Assembly (NCBI RefSeq): GCF_040954645.1
Contig: NC_092803.1
Location: forward strand, 9,487,230 to 9,551,229
Direction of reading: 5' to 3'
Length of the DNA: 64,000 nt
Source of the DNA: Diabrotica undecimpunctata
Lineage: Eukaryota > Arthropoda > Insecta > Coleoptera > Chrysomelidae
Shown here: positions 1 through 12,719 of the stretch, piece after piece
How positions within the stretch are numbered: the first letter of the stretch is position 1
Layout of the letters: every line of letters starts with the position of its first letter
The notes under the pieces: generated by a model
What the model was told of the DNA's origin: nothing
What the model saw: the letters and a program-made list of their open reading frames with translations, nothing else
The model's database searches: none
Made by a program: the position numbers and the translations under genes

Positions 1-1170
1 ACATTCTGTTTCTCTCCACTGTACATCTATTACACTCCAGCATTGTGTGAGTAACAATGTCGGAATATTTGCAGTATAGGCATTTATCTGTATCTGTCTT
101 TCTGAACCTATGAAGATACGCCCTAAAAAAGACAATCTACCCAGTTCCTTAGGCTCAGAATGAGCATCTTTGTCCACTGAGCAACATCTTCCTTGTTGTT
201 CCACTCTTCTTGCCATCCTTCCATTGATCTTTTCCTTTCTTCTTTTTTTTTATAGCTGTTGTCAAATGCTTTCTTCTCCCATAGAGATGTCTCTTTTCTA
301 CTGCTAACACATGCAGAGGAACACAACCCGTGATAGTCCACAAGGCCGCCGCAGATACAGTCCTGTAGGCGCATGCTACTCGTAACAGACTCGTTCTGTC
401 TACTTTCTCATAAGCCTAATATTAGGTATCGATATCTAAATATAATAAAAATTTTTATTAATTATTGTGTATTTATACAGTAATGCAATAATTATTGTGT
501 TCTACATATTTAAAGTGGTAATTTAATTACTCAATCAGCGTTTTGGATTTTTTCTATTATGTGTGAAATGTGTGAAATACAAGTTACATTTTCCTACTAT
601 TCTTTATATATTGTTTACTTTATATGTCCTGGGGGGGGGGGGGGGAGTTTAACCCCCAAAACCCCCCCCCCTGGGTGCGCCACAGTCAGATACGATGGAA
701 AACCCACCTTGTAGATGTATAATTATCTACTTTTATATTAATGCTAGCCGACACGGCCACGATTTTCTGGTAGCTTGGTTATTATACGACTGATGTTATG
801 TTCAATTTATTTAATAGAGTAACTATTGCATTGCTTAGGACAATTTAAAAAAATCATTGAATAAAATCAAGATAAATAAAAAAATGAACTAAGTAAAACT
901 CACCTGTTTCTTTATTTATTCCAATATTTTATAGAATTTTGACAATACACGTAAACAAAAAATTACCACTGAAAATAAATTATGGTGCTACTATAATTAA
1001 TAACTTCTCTCAACAAAATTTTATGAAATTAAACCGAGTACAATTCCAAGCTTTGAGAACAACACATGGGATGATGAAATTACTCCCACTAATGTCATTG
1101 TAGCAGAAAATGCAACTATCGATCTGCACCATAGATTTAAATGGATTGTCACGAAATACATAGCAAAAAT
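1..1170. other. No gene recognised; G-run and C-run patch
   Basis: I see no supportable gene here. Positions 631-645 are a run of 15 G, followed by a C-run at about 662-671 and the string CTGGGTGCGCCAC. A related inverted stretch occurs at about 55,700-55,770 (GGCGCACCCAGG followed by GTTTTGGGGGTTAACTCCCC). The opening bases of the window share GTGAGTAACA and GTCGGAATA with the same distant stretch, read on the opposite strand. Both are probably pieces of one dispersed repeat family. Confidence 0.4.
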
Positions 1171-1354
1171 TAGCACAACTTGGTTATCAACAAGGATATT
1201 GGAAGGGAAAAAAATCCAACACATTTTATTGACGCCCTAACAGCAGTAAAAAAGTTTTTACCATCAATGAACACAAGTGACATACCAGTTTGCTACCCAA
1301 ATGATTACGATATTTGCGCTTATAATGTACCAGTTATAAAAACATTATGGAGTT

Positions 1355-1505
1355 GGATTGATGATGTGGAAGAAGACCTAGAGATTCTAGGGGTTAGAAG
1401 ACGGATGGAAGTTGCCAGGAATCGACAGGAGTGGCGACTTCTTTGTGAGCAGGCCAAGATCCACAACGGATTGTCGAGCCACTTATAATGATAATGATAA
1501 AAACA
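1355..1505 (+). mobile_element. LINE 3'-end fragment (RTE-like)
   Basis: The plus strand encodes WIDDVEEDLEILGV and then EWRLLCEQAKIHNGL (codons up to 1488). This resembles the conserved C-terminal tail of insect RTE-like LINE reverse transcriptases. A TAATGATAATGATAA simple tail follows, which is typical of the 3' end of RTE-class LINEs. The upstream reverse transcriptase is missing, so this is a strongly 5'-truncated copy. The clade is inferred from the tail motif only. Confidence 0.55.
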
Positions 1506-1589
1506 TTATGTTCTGTAAATTCGTATTACTAGAATTACATACGAATATTTACAGATGCTTCAAAAAAACAAAAAAAACCAAAACCTTGA

Positions 1590-1960
1590 GGAAGCCAAAA
1601 CGGCCATAGGAATACACATACCTAGTATAAATTATTCCTTTTCTGAAAAAATTCCTTCACTTAATAATATCTGTACAGCTGAAATAATAGCTACTCAAAA
1701 GAGCCTAATGATTTGTGAGGAAAAAATTTTGATACAGCTATAATATTTACGGACTCAAAAAGCGCTATAGAAACTATACTTTTTTAATAAATATGGTAAA
1801 GATATTAGATTATGTTGGATTCCTGGACATAATGATATCGAGGAAAATGAAATAGCTGACAAACTGGCAAAGGTTGGGGCCGAATTAAATATTCCTGCTA
1901 AAATTAGATTAGGTAACTTAACCCTAAAATTATAAAAATTCTTCTCAGATTCCTACAGAT
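1590..1960 (+). mobile_element. Decayed LINE RNase H domain
   Basis: In broken frames the plus strand encodes the three acidic RNase H landmarks in order: TAEIIAT (about 1675), FTDSKSAIETI (about 1750) and WIPGHNDIEENEIADKLAK (about 1820-1870). This order and spacing match the RNase H domain carried by I, Jockey and R1-type non-LTR retrotransposons. Stops and frame changes show it is inactive. No flanking duplication was identified. Confidence 0.6.
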
Positions 1961-2639
1961 CAACCATATAAAATTATAACTTTCATAATAACCTATCCAA
2001 TATTAACATTTAAACTATTTGTAAGAAAACAGAAAACATAAATAAAATGTAGATATTATTTAGATAAAATGTCTATATTCACAGATAATAGGGCCTGAGA
2101 TATATTCTCAAACTTACGACAGTGGCCCAAAAATTAACAAAATAAATGTACTGGCTGATTATTCAGTAGAATAAAAGTCAAAAAGAAGAAGAAGAAACTG
2201 AAAACGAACTAAATAACAGTGTAAATAATACACAAAACTTAATTTTAATTTGCGTACTGTTGTTAATAATATGTAAAATAACAAACGGCAGAATGATAAT
2301 GAAATCAAAATAGTATGTATACTTGGTTCACTAATCCCAGTTTAACTATTGTAAATTTAGCAATTATTTTTTTTTTGTGAAGTTAGTTACATTTTGACAG
2401 CCTATACACTAACCATTATTCACTACTAACACATGCAAAATAGCTTGAAACTATAAATCAAAGGTTTAATGTTTATATTTTTGAAATTGTATAATCATCT
2501 ATAGATTTGTGTTTACAAATGGAAAGATTACCATTTACAAAATAGCTTTTGCGCCATCACCAGTTGTTTGGTGTATAGTAAAACTAATTACCGCCACTGT
2601 TAGATACATGTTATTAGGTACTGTCCAGAGTGTTAATAG

Positions 2640-3620
2640 AGAGGCAAATTTGGTAAAATAAGGTAGGCAAATATCAAGCAGGTTTTAGAGGTAAGAGATC
2701 AGTTACGGGTCAGATTTTTGCACTAAAAGAAGTCCAGATTGCTATAATATAATCCTCCATGCGCTGTTCGCTGTGTCAAATGTTAGAAATAGAGGTTAAC
2801 AGCTTAAAAAAATTAATAATCGTATTAAGAGAATATGGGAAGACGAAAATATGCTTAAGGACTGAACCAAGACTTCATTATACCCTATATATAAAAGGGA
2901 GATAGATTTTCATGTGAAAACTACAGAAGTATTACTCTGTTGAATATCTTATAAGAAATCCAGACTGCCATGAACGTAAGATCCTGCGTTGTTCTTAAAA
3001 TTTACACAGGCGCGCTGAGCAACTTGGACATCCCCACTAATCTAGTTAAGTTAATACGAAATACTCTGAATAATACACGACATCGTGTAGTGTGAAGAGG
3101 CTTCTTATCGATGGCATTTGAAGCAAACAGAGGTCTTAGACAAGGAGACTTTTTATACACGCTGCATTTAAAGTTGGTACTGGAAAGCATTATAAGAAAA
3201 AGCATAGTAAAGAAGACCGGATCCACCTAAAATTATGACAATCAATGCCTGATTTTTGGTAAGGATCTCGCCATAATATCAAAATTAAGGATAAAAGTAG
3301 GAGATTTTATAAATAAATAGAAAATTAGGCAAGAGATTTTGACATAAGCTGGTCAGTTAAGTTTTATATTAAACGAAGAAAGACAATACGTATTCGAGTG
3401 AGTAAACCATTTTATTTATCTGGAGGTTATTATAGAAGAGAAAGGACATGAAGACATAAAGCTGACAGCCAGATTAGCAAAGGGAAATAAAAATGTATAC
3501 AAAGCTATCCGCATATCAGCCAAGAATATGCGTTCACTGCTGTATATTAAAAACTTTACTACCAACGTCTGTCACTGAATATATCACCAAGTACAGAGAA
3601 ACTCGTCTAAAACTTACCAA
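2640..3620 (+). mobile_element. Decayed LINE reverse-transcriptase fragment
   Basis: Short plus-strand stretches in several frames match the order of a LINE reverse transcriptase: AGFRGKRSVTGQIFALKE near 2690, LVKLIRNTL near 3050, EANRGLRQGDFLYTLHLKLV near 3120-3180 (the RQGD motif before the catalytic region) and NHFIYLEVIIEEKGHEDI near 3410-3460. Several frameshifts and stops interrupt it, so no continuous frame remains. The plain reading is an old, inactive insertion. The clade is uncertain. Confidence 0.5.
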
Positions 3621-3910
3621 AAAGCCTACTATCAAAATTGTTTGGGACCCTCTAAAAATGTTCCAAAAGAATCTTTGTCCTTAATAAACGATCTCCGAAA
3701 TAAAACAAACACAGCTTAACTACTTTCCCTTCCAAACCCTAAAAATCTAAATAAATACTTGGTTAATGTAAGTAAAAATACAACATAAAATAGTTTGCCA
3801 CAACAATATCCCATTTCCTCTCTCCAATTTAAAAAGAGGTCTCAAATTTATTCTTTATAAGACCAGTTGATAAACTTAAACTGATTCAAATAATCAATAG
3901 TATCAAAAGC

Positions 3911-4662
3911 TAGTTTAGAGGGACTTCAGAGGCTAATGGACAAAATAAACGAGTACAGTCAACAGTACGGACTAAACATTAATACCCACAAAACCAAACA
4001 AATGATTATCAGCAAGGAGAATATAAATGGGGCTCATCTATACATTAATGGAACGCAGATAGAGCGAGTAAAACAGTATTGCTACCTGGGAACTATTATA
4101 AACGAACAGTGGAGCAATGTACAGGAAAAAAAGTGCTGCATAGGAAAGGCAAGAACGGTCTTTAACAAAATGAGCGCCATCTTCAAAAGTCACAACATAT
4201 CCCTAGATACAAAAATGAGACATTTGAGATGCTATGTTTTCTCTGTGTTGTTGTACGGGGCGGAGGCATGGACGCTTACAGACACCACTATTAAAAAACT
4301 TGAAGAATTTGAGATGTGGCTTTATAAAAAAATGCTGAGAATATCATGGACAGCAAGGATCGCGAACAAGGAAGAAAAAAGAAGAAGGAACCAGAGATTG
4401 TGTTTACGATCAAACGCATAAAATTGCAATATCTGGGACACGTTATGAGAAATCAGCACCGTTACGCGCTGCTGCAGTCTATATTGCAAGGTAAAGTCAA
4501 AGGTAAGCGAGGACCCGGTAGAAGGAGAATATCATGGCTGCGGAATTTAAGAACATGATTTAAGAAAACCTCAACGAAGCTGTTTCGAGCCGCAGCGAGC
4601 AAGGTCATGATTGCCAATATAATTTCCAACATCCGAAACGGATAGGAACCAGAAGAAGAAGA
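3911..4662 (+). mobile_element. 5'-truncated LINE copy A with target-site duplication
   Basis: The insert carries the C-terminal part of a non-LTR reverse transcriptase: LNINTHKTKQMIIS, then YCYLGTIINEQWS, LLYGAEAWTLTD and LRISWTARI, followed after a frame change by LQYLGHVMRNQHRYALLQ and RGPGRRRISWL. It ends with CCGAAACGGATAGG and AGAAGAAGAAG. The 9-bp sequence ATCAAAAGC occurs at 3902-3910 and again at 4663-4671, fitting a target-site duplication. The same 3' end occurs at 19,491-20,282, so both copies belong to one family. The frame is broken near 4,370, so it is inactive. Confidence 0.7.
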
Positions 4663-4689
4663 ATCAAAAGCAAATCTTTCTGTAGTACT

Positions 4690-5400
4690 GATAGACTATC
4701 TATAAAAATTTTCTCAAATCTCCCAAAAAATGTGTTGGGAGTCCTGGTCGCACTAATTAATGATTACCTTAAAAAAAGGTATATTTCCAGAGTGCCTAAA
4801 GACAGGCATTATTCTTCTTCTTCATAAGGATGGCGAATATCTGCAAGTTTATACCTATTTCCTTATTACTGGTATTATCCAAAATTATTAAGAGACCTAT
4901 AAAAGCCCGACTCATTGAAAACAACATTTTATCACAAAATCAGTTCGGTCTTTTATCTAATGAATGTGCCAGTTGTATCCAATGATGCTGTTTTCTGTAG
5001 ATCTACCAAGCACTAAACAATAATCTTTATACTGACACTTTTTTTGTAACCATGCCAAAGCTTATGATTTTTGACAAAAAACATTTGACATTTTGATAAA
5101 AAAACTAAATTTCTACGGAATTTGAGGTATTTCTTTGAATTGGTTGATAGCGAGCTGCGGATGTAAAACTGTTTTATATACAGTTTTATATTTATTCAAA
5201 AATCTATAAACTACATGGACATCTTTGAAAGAAAGGTACTGAGATGAATACTAGGCTCGATAGATGAGAACAACAGTATTTTCGTATACGGCATCTTCAA
5301 CGGGAAGGCCATGTATTTAGGATGGAAGAAAACAGACTAAAAAAACTGTTGAATAGAAGATTGCAGGGGAAAAGACAGCGATTGGAGAGGTTTTACTGAG
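4690..5400 (+). mobile_element. LINE reverse-transcriptase scraps
   Basis: Near 4,790-4,830 the plus strand reads FPECLKTGIILLLHKDGE, the segment that precedes the YRPI motif in Jockey and CR1-like reverse transcriptases. Stops follow quickly. Near 5,225-5,390 a second scrap resembles the RT C-terminal region (FERKVLR, then HLQREGHV in broken frames). Both are short and mutated. They may come from two different insertions. Confidence 0.4.
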
Positions 5401-5558
5401 GGAGGCCAGTGCTCGAATTGGACTGTACAGCTATAGGATGAGTGGATGTTTTTAAAATACGTAACGATTTATTTGTTTTTGAACTCTAGGCTTACACGGC
5501 CTGCTGGTAATTAAAAAAATCGGTTGCCTGTAAAGTCGGTTTTACGGGCGAAGATTTT

Positions 5559-6155
5559 ACGTGACAACGTCTTTTTCTCGGTAGAATATTTATTGATATG
5601 AATATTATTGAATTGCACAATAGGAACAAGGAATTGAATGAAAATAAGAATTGCACAAATTTTAACTATAGAAATATATTTTGTTTACTAAAACATTGTA
5701 CATGTAAACTCAGTTTCTCAACTTTTGTGTCAATCTAACAATTAATCAATCAATCATAGTTTACGATAATGAAATATTAGTGTACAATTATTTACCTTTA
5801 TTGTTGTAGTTGTTGTAAATGACGAATCTAAGCACTCCACATTTTCACTACAGACACAGCTGACGATACTTTAACCACGAGTGTGAACTTGTATTATGAC
5901 GCTTTCTCGGTTTTCCAACGCCAAGAACGCTCGAGAAAGACAGAGACACAAGCACGCACCGATTCAACGCGCCTAATTCTCTAGTGCTGCGCGCGCAGCG
6001 GACCGATCATGTTTGAGTGGGAGAGAGACGCAAGGCATTCGCCGGTCCGGCGGGCCTCTCTCTCGTTCGGTGACTCATCGTAACAGACGTGAGCGGGCGT
6101 TACACTTTTTCATGAGTGACTCCGAGCCACAACCTAATTTAAGACGTTGTCACGT
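5559..6155. mobile_element. Non-autonomous element with 15-bp terminal inverted repeats
   Basis: ACGTGACAACGTCTT at 5559-5573 is repeated exactly and inverted at 6141-6155. The roughly 570-bp interior holds a GC-rich block (about 5,930-6,130) with CpG-rich and GAGAGAGA/CTCTCTCTC inverted segments, unlike the AT-rich flanks. No coding frame is visible. I read it as a MITE-like element, but no clear target-site duplication was found, so a chance or regulatory inverted pair remains possible. Confidence 0.4.
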
Positions 6156-8100
6156 CAAAAATAAATAGTTACACGCACCTATTTCATATATTAATGTGGT
6201 CTGGACTATATATTATATTAATTCTACAGAATATACTTTGTTTTTGACATCTAGCCCGACGCTAAGAACTCACGTTAGTTGAAGTAACTTTTTTAATAAA
6301 AAACTCTGTATCTAATTGTCTCATTCTTTGACTGTACCTCGTAAAGATATCGTCCCGGTGGCCTTTCTGTAAATATCTTCTACATAAAAAAGGTGCGCAT
6401 AAACTTTTATCTAGTAAAGTTCTTCCAGAAGATTGTGTGGAAATTGTGGGTCTGTAATTGTAGCCATAAAGATAATAACATAACCTCGGAAAGTTGGAGC
6501 GAATGACACCACGAGGAGATTTCACAAAAACAAACGGGGACAACAATAGTAAGCGCATTAGGAAGATTGGCAAGACAGCGATAAAAAGTAAATATGTGGA
6601 GGTGGATTTTCGTTTTCCTCTCTGAATAGGTATAGGGGTATTTTACCTAATTTTTTTCTGGATCGAAATAAAATTTTATTCGGACAATTCTATATAGGTT
6701 TATCTTTTTTCTTAGATATTCTATCTGGTTAGAGTTTGTTTCCAATGGTTTTATCCTAAAACAAGAAAAATGTTTCTCAGGAAGGAAATTAACGAGTGGA
6801 GCTGGAAACTTGGTTATACAGAGTATTTCGTAATAGTTTCATAATGTTATGTATTTAATAAAACTAGAGACCGAGTTTGACTACTTTATTGAAACACATT
6901 AGTTTTATATCTATACAAAATACAAGATGGACTATTTGCGATTGAAACTGAATGTAGAGGGCAGGTCGATTGCAGTGTCATGGCCGATATAAATGGTATA
7001 AACAACTAATGTTTACCATTGCTTTTGCATGTATAGTTTGGTTTAAGACGAGTTATTTTATCATTTATAAATGAAAATTAGCCTTAATGATATCTTTGAG
7101 TATTGTGGTGAAGCAAAGAGTCCATTGGTTGAAGGGGAAGCAGTTTTCAAGTGATGAATTCTTAAATTTTAACTTTAATGTTTGGAACTGGCTTGTGTAT
7201 TGATGAATCCAGAATTCTATTTTGTGTATACCTGGGAACCCAGAGTATAATGTTTTGTGTAATGTTTGTCTTACTACCTAGTATATGCATTATTTTATAT
7301 TATGCCTTATGTTTTTAATATGTTTTAATATGCTTAATTTTTATTTTATACTATTTTTTGACATGTAAGTACTTTATTGTATATTAACATAAATAAATAA
7401 CTTTTTGAGTTAATTGTAAGATAGTTCATTTGATTACATGAAATCAACCTTAACTTGGAGAGTCACCTGTCAAAAAAGATTTGTCTTTAAAAGATTCCGT
7501 AATAAATCATCAGGAAAAAACCTCACGATACTATCCCAACATGGTAAGTATTTGTATTTCTGTTATTCAAGAAAATAAATTATGTATTCTCAGTATGTTA
7601 TTGACTTAATGATAGTGGTATTTTCTTTTTATTGATTTCCTCAAGTTTTCCAGTTTAGGAAAGAGAAAAAGAGAAATATTTTTTGTCGATCTTGAATTGT
7701 TGAATTGCATTGAGGAACAGAACAATATCGATTTGATTTAAAATACTTTAACGTAGTCACAGTATATTGCTTTATAAAGAATATTCTTTGGCAATATACT
7801 GTGACATAGTCATAATGCTGAAATTTACTAAAAAAATTTAATAATTCTATTCAAATCAACAGCTGTCTGGTTTGTTTATACCACTTATAGTAGTTTAAAT
7901 TTATTCCGCCAGAGGTCAGATACTTTGTTTTCAATCGCGAATATAAACATGACATCCTTGCTGACATGACAGTATTCTACTACTGTATGGCGTTTTCTTG
8001 ACATTCCCTAAAGTATGCATTTTAGGTTATTGAGGTATGTTCCGAAAGGCCATAAATTAAATAAGTAATTATTCAACATTTCTTCTATTCTTTTTAAAGG
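6156..8100. other. No gene recognised
   Basis: Open frames here are short and show no recognisable motif. The only structure I can support is the hairpin at 7756-7805, listed separately. A weak inverted similarity (GCGATTGAAA near 6938 against TTTCAATCGC near 7930) could be the edge of a decayed element. Confidence 0.4.
7756..7805. repeat. Perfect 15-bp hairpin
   Basis: GTCACAGTATATTGC at 7756-7770 and its exact reverse complement at 7791-7805 flank a 20-nt AT-rich loop. It would form a stable stem-loop in RNA or single-stranded DNA. No function is implied by the surroundings. Confidence 0.7.
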
Positions 8101-8440
8101 TTCAATCTGGTAGGTGTTCAATCTCTTCTTCTTCTGAATTTTCTTCCACTGCATTGGCATTACTTGTGTTGCCCATACTTCTTACACTTAGACACTTTTC
8201 TGGCTCATGTTTTCTACAAAATCTGAAACATGACTTCCACTCTTTTCTCTGACTTCTTAACTCTTTGTTTTTATCTTGACTTGAATCAGGACGGCTGTAT
8301 TTTGCATTCTTAATACCATTTTTATTTTTAAAAGACAACTTTTTTGTCACACAAGACAAATTTACTTTCAGTTTCCATTGTTTTCACCTGACCTTCGGCA
8401 AGTTCCATTGATAAAGCTGTTTCAAGCTTTATGTTGTGTT

Positions 8441-8470
8441 AATTATTGTTGTGCAAACACAACAATAATT
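8441..8470. repeat. Perfect 13-bp hairpin with 4-nt loop
   Basis: AATTATTGTTGTG (8441-8453), loop CAAA, then CACAACAATAATT (8458-8470). It is an exact inverted repeat in a region with no gene. It could be a decayed element end or a terminator-like fold. Nothing decides between these. Confidence 0.6.
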
Positions 8471-8649
8471 TTAGATTTGCTAAAGGATATAACAAAATAC
8501 TTTGACATCTTAATATAATTGGAGACCATTGGAAAGAGACCAATTATATAGTCAAGTCAGGTCTTTTTGGATCCTTAGACAGTCAGATAGCTTTGACGGA
8601 ACAGGAATTGACGGAACTTGATTACCTCCAAAATATTATTAATAAACAA

Positions 8650-10030
8650 GTTAAATAGAAGAAGATCCACATGGGAACCTTGTGGAACCTCTGTACTGAC
8701 TATTGTCTCTGTCACTGTGTTTAAATACCGGAGTTATATAACTGTCACGCCAGTTACTAGGAAAGGTGTGCAGTCTCAAAGATAAATTAAATAATGCATG
8801 TAAAGATTTAGATAAACTGTAGACACATCTTTTTAAGAAATATGTACCAATATTATCAAGAACATAACTCAGTTTATCCTTGAGACCATGTATATGACAA
8901 TTCATTAAAATGCATAACATTTGGAATTCCGTGGCTTTTATTCAAGAAGTTTACATGATTCCAAAATTGTAGCATTGATCTATGAATGCTTTGTATTGTG
9001 TTCTAAGATCTGAAAAAAGGTATAATCAGCTGCTGACTATGTTTGAATATAGCATGAGCATAATTCTTTTTAAATAACAAGTTTTTTTTTTAATTCTAGA
9101 GAAAATAAACAAGGACATTTTGAAGGTTTATTTGTGTTTTTCTGAACATAAAGTGATATTGCTTTAGAGAATAATTCAAAGAAATTATTTACTGAGAAAT
9201 CAATATTTGTACTGTAGTCTAATTGGTTAATATTACCATTACAACTAAGGTCACAAGTAATTGCCACATGAGATGAAAGTTATTGGGAAGCAAATTGTCA
9301 AATGCCTTGTCAACTGACAGATAATCTTCAATACTGTGGAAACTGATATCCAAAAATATTTCTCAGGTTTAGGTAAGAGAAGCACTCGCATAATAGCTTT
9401 ACTGGATAGTTTTATGGACAGTCAATGAGCAAGCCCTCTTAATTTGAGTAAGCTCAAGAAGCCAGTGGCCAGTGAAGTCCAGCAATAACTAAGGTAAATA
9501 TCTTTTGATAAGTTCGGAGGAATTTATACTTCACCCAAGATAAATGATGCAAGTATTTATTGAGTTTGGTTTTTTGAAGGAGGTTTTTCAGCTAATGTCG
9601 TGAGTCCATTTCTAAATTTAATAGTCAAGTTAAATTCTCCCTTTTGTTCTCATGCACGCAACTCTGTCAAAACAGTTTTAAACTGTTCCTGTTGAAGGCT
9701 CTTTTTGTCATAGCACATTTTTATACCATTCTCAATGCGATTGCGCTTATTACTTGCGTTTTTGACTAAATTGCGGTGCTTCTTTACCTTCTTTATTGGC
9801 CTTCAAATGCTCACTCGTAATATCTTCATCACTTCGTTCTGAGCAAGACCAATATTGTTAAAGATGGAACTAAATGCGCTGTTATCAGCATTTATTTTTA
9901 CTTGAATGATTCCACTTGCTGATTCCGGGATGCCATGCACCATCAATTTGTTAGCACGTTGAGCACGATCCTTAAATTCATGCAATAATGTTTCCACATT
10001 AGTTGTACTACCAACTGATGCTGCTGTTGC
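8650..10030 (-). mobile_element. Decayed Jockey/CR1-like LINE, minus strand
   Basis: Reading the minus strand from 10,030 downward, an ORF1-like scrap (ANKLMVHGIPESASG, about 9,900-9,960) comes first. An endonuclease-to-RT linker-like stretch follows (about 9,100-9,260), then RT text LRLHTFPSNWRDSYITPVFK with ALFNLSL upstream (about 8,720-8,800). The order ORF1, endonuclease region, RT start is that of a Jockey or CR1-class LINE. Many stops and indels make it inactive, and the RT catalytic region and 3' end are missing. A related RT fragment lies at about 57,180-57,560. Confidence 0.5.
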
Positions 10031-10039
10031 TTAACTGTG

Positions 10040-11240
10040 TCTAGCCCATCCTTAAAAGACTTGATTAACTTGTTAGTTAAAACAGGTATTTATTGAAGGA
10101 AAACCCACAGCTTTCAGGACAAATTCCTAGTACCACCACACTGGCTGGCGGCCAAGCCAAAACTTGACTTCACTCCTTGGTGGTGTAAATGGGACTAAAA
10201 TGAAAAATATCGTCACTGCGATGGTAATTCTCCTAAACTTGTGTACAAAAAGGATGTACATATGTGAAATTATGAATATAGTTTAAGTGTATGAGGACTG
10301 TATTATATAGGGTTGGTTCAAAATAAATTAGGACAAGTAGTAAAGGGTTATACAGATTATAGCAAATTAAGTTTATACAAAGTCTTACCAATTCTTCTGC
10401 TGCACACACTCGCGGTATTTACAGGCTTTCACTCGCGGTTGTTCTTCATACGGGGAAGCTGTCCGGGTACCGGTTTCTGAATACGTGTCTCGCGGTACTA
10501 ACACTAAGATCACGAGATAGAGAACATTTGCGTCTGTATACGATTTAAAACACCATTTGCGGTATTTTTCGCGTAACTATAAGCGGGAGAGAGAGAATGT
10601 CTGTTGTTATCGGCAGTCAACAGTAGAGAGAATACCTCTGTTACTAACGATAGTCAACAGCGTAGAGAAAACGTTTGTTCCCAGCGATAGGTAACAGGCA
10701 AGAGGCCGTCTTTTTGTTTGCTATCTTACAACTGTGTGTATTACTAAAGGAGTGGGAAGTAGGATCTTGGAATAGAAGTAGAAAGTATTATCAAGGATTG
10801 GACTAAGAAAATGAGCCTAAAATTGTGGTAGAATAATAGTAGTTAATACAGCGAAAAATTGACATGATTTTTCGTATGTGAAAAATTGAACAACTTGGAT
10901 TTCAAGTTGCATAGGCTCCCTTAGCGGCTTTTGTCAATGTAAATAAACAATTGGATTATGTTGCAATGTAACCTACTCGAAGATTTTAAGAACCAAATTA
11001 AAAGTGTTTGATAAGAACTTATGAGATTTAAAGAGAAAACGATTTAAAATAAAACACAGCGATGGCTGTTTAAATAAACATTTATAGTATGCTTGCTCAT
11101 TCGAAATTAAAGTGTTAACTTTATTTATTTATAGAAAACAGTCATTCCAGAAACCCAGGAAGACTTTAGAATAAAGATGTGTGTATTAATAATGTATTAC
11201 CAACGTTTTTGACCTTTTTGTTGACAGCTAGGAAACAGTT
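10040..11240. other. No gene; CpG-rich patch and 38-bp tandem repeat
   Basis: No coding frame is supportable. About 10,400-10,520 is richer in CG dinucleotides than its surroundings. About 10,588-10,700 holds three diverged units of roughly 38 bp, each containing a GAGAGA(A) start and a GTCAACAG or GTAACAG end (for example GATAGTCAACAG). This may be the edge of an unrecognised retroelement. Confidence 0.35.
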
Positions 11241-11243
11241 CCA

Positions 11244-11420
11244 TCCATCCATTGACACTACAGCCTAGGTCGGGCTTGAACCTTCTTTTAGCTTCTACTG
11301 AGCTTCTACAAAGATCTAAATCTATTGTTGTTTTTTTCCATCAACGTGTTTTAGGACGTTTTTGGTATCCTCATCTATTTCGTCCTCGCATATCTTTTTT
11401 GGTTTTACAACAGGTCTTTT
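11244..11420 (-). mobile_element. Possible LINE 3'-UTR fragment
   Basis: The string CCATTGACACTACAGCCTAGG resembles TTGGTGCCACAGCCCTA at about 13,731, which lies at the 3' end of the minus-strand LINE there. I infer a short 3'-end fragment of a related LINE. There is no coding support. Confidence 0.25.
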
Positions 11421-11440
11421 TCTTGCGTTCCTGCGTTTAG

Positions 11441-12719
11441 TAATTCACTGGGAATTCTGAGAGAACAGTTAAGATTAAAAATATATTTCTGATTCTCAGA
11501 TAGTATTTATAATAAAGTTCACTTAGTTTCCTTAACAGTTTTAAATTGTTTTGAGAAACAGTTTTAATATGGCTCTTTAGAGTATAAAATTCTTCCCCAA
11601 TCACCATTTCTCCTTGTCCCTTCCAACCTCTTATAACTTCGCAAACAAAGCCGAACAATTAAACAAAAGTTACACAAACCATAATGTTTCCCTAGACACA
11701 ATAATTGCTCTCTGATATAATTCCAAAATTTCACGTGATTATTATACCGCTTTAACCACGCACAGATTGAAAATGGAGGGATATGGGATAACATTGAGCC
11801 GTATTGTCCACTAATGAAATGCGTGGGTGCGGCGGGGATCTACTATCGTGGAACAATTGACGTTAGAGAACATATGGGTTCGTTTCAAAACGTGCCATTT
11901 GGCGTTTAGTTAATAGGGTTATTTATGATGCGTGTACAGTCCGGTGCTATTTTGATTAATTAGTCGGTGCTATTATAATTTTAAGAAAAGTGGATAGTGA
12001 ATTATTAAATTTTATTTGGTATTGATCACATAATAAACCACTTGTAAATGGTCATTCTTATAAATCAGCAAAGAAAAAAAAAGCTGTAAAACTTTTGTAC
12101 AGGTATTTTTAAAGTTCCAAAAGGTATATGAGGGATAGCCGATGACACGTCCTTGAAAACCTACAGCTGAATTTGCTTTGTTTTTTTAAACAATCATAAA
12201 AAGTAAAAAAAAACATTATTTGTCTTTAAAAAGTTTCTTATACATTTTAGAGAAAAATGGTTTAAAGAAACGGTAGAGATCTTAAAAAGTTTTTAATTTG
12301 CGAGTTGTAAATTAAAATACATAAAGAAATAGAGCTCGGAAAGCTCTCCCCTCCACATTATCGTGGCGATATTTTACGAGTACAATCACTTTAACGGGTT
12401 ATAGTTATTTATACCTTCTCTGTATATGTCATACATAAATTGGATCATAAAATCTACATCTTCACTTATAATATGTTTAATTTTTAGCTCTTAATGTTGA
12501 TAAATAATGGAAATATGATTTTAAGAAAAAATCTATGATCCTACTGCTCATAGAAAAAAATTTTGTTTCACCATCTCTTCAGTAAGCCTACTTACAAGTT
12601 CGTGTACGAGTACTTAAATGTTTATAAGTTAAAAAGTTAGCACTTTTTGAAATGGTTTTTGTAACAATTTTATTGTTTATAATATCCATTATAACTGCAT
12701 AAAATTAAGAAACTAACTA
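11441..12719. other. No gene recognised
   Basis: AT-rich sequence with only short frames of no recognisable family. I see no repeat boundary, RNA gene or promoter that can be supported. Confidence 0.4.

Noticed and set aside
6262..6573. 103-aa minus-strand frame
   Set aside because: No motif, no splice or promoter support, and no similarity I recognise; its length is unremarkable in this sequence.
8102..8359. 85-aa minus-strand frame with SCFRFCRKHEPEKC, resembling a retroviral gag zinc knuckle
   Set aside because: Cys/His spacing is not the canonical CX2CX4HX4C, there are no other gag or pol pieces nearby, and the frame is short and low-complexity at its end.
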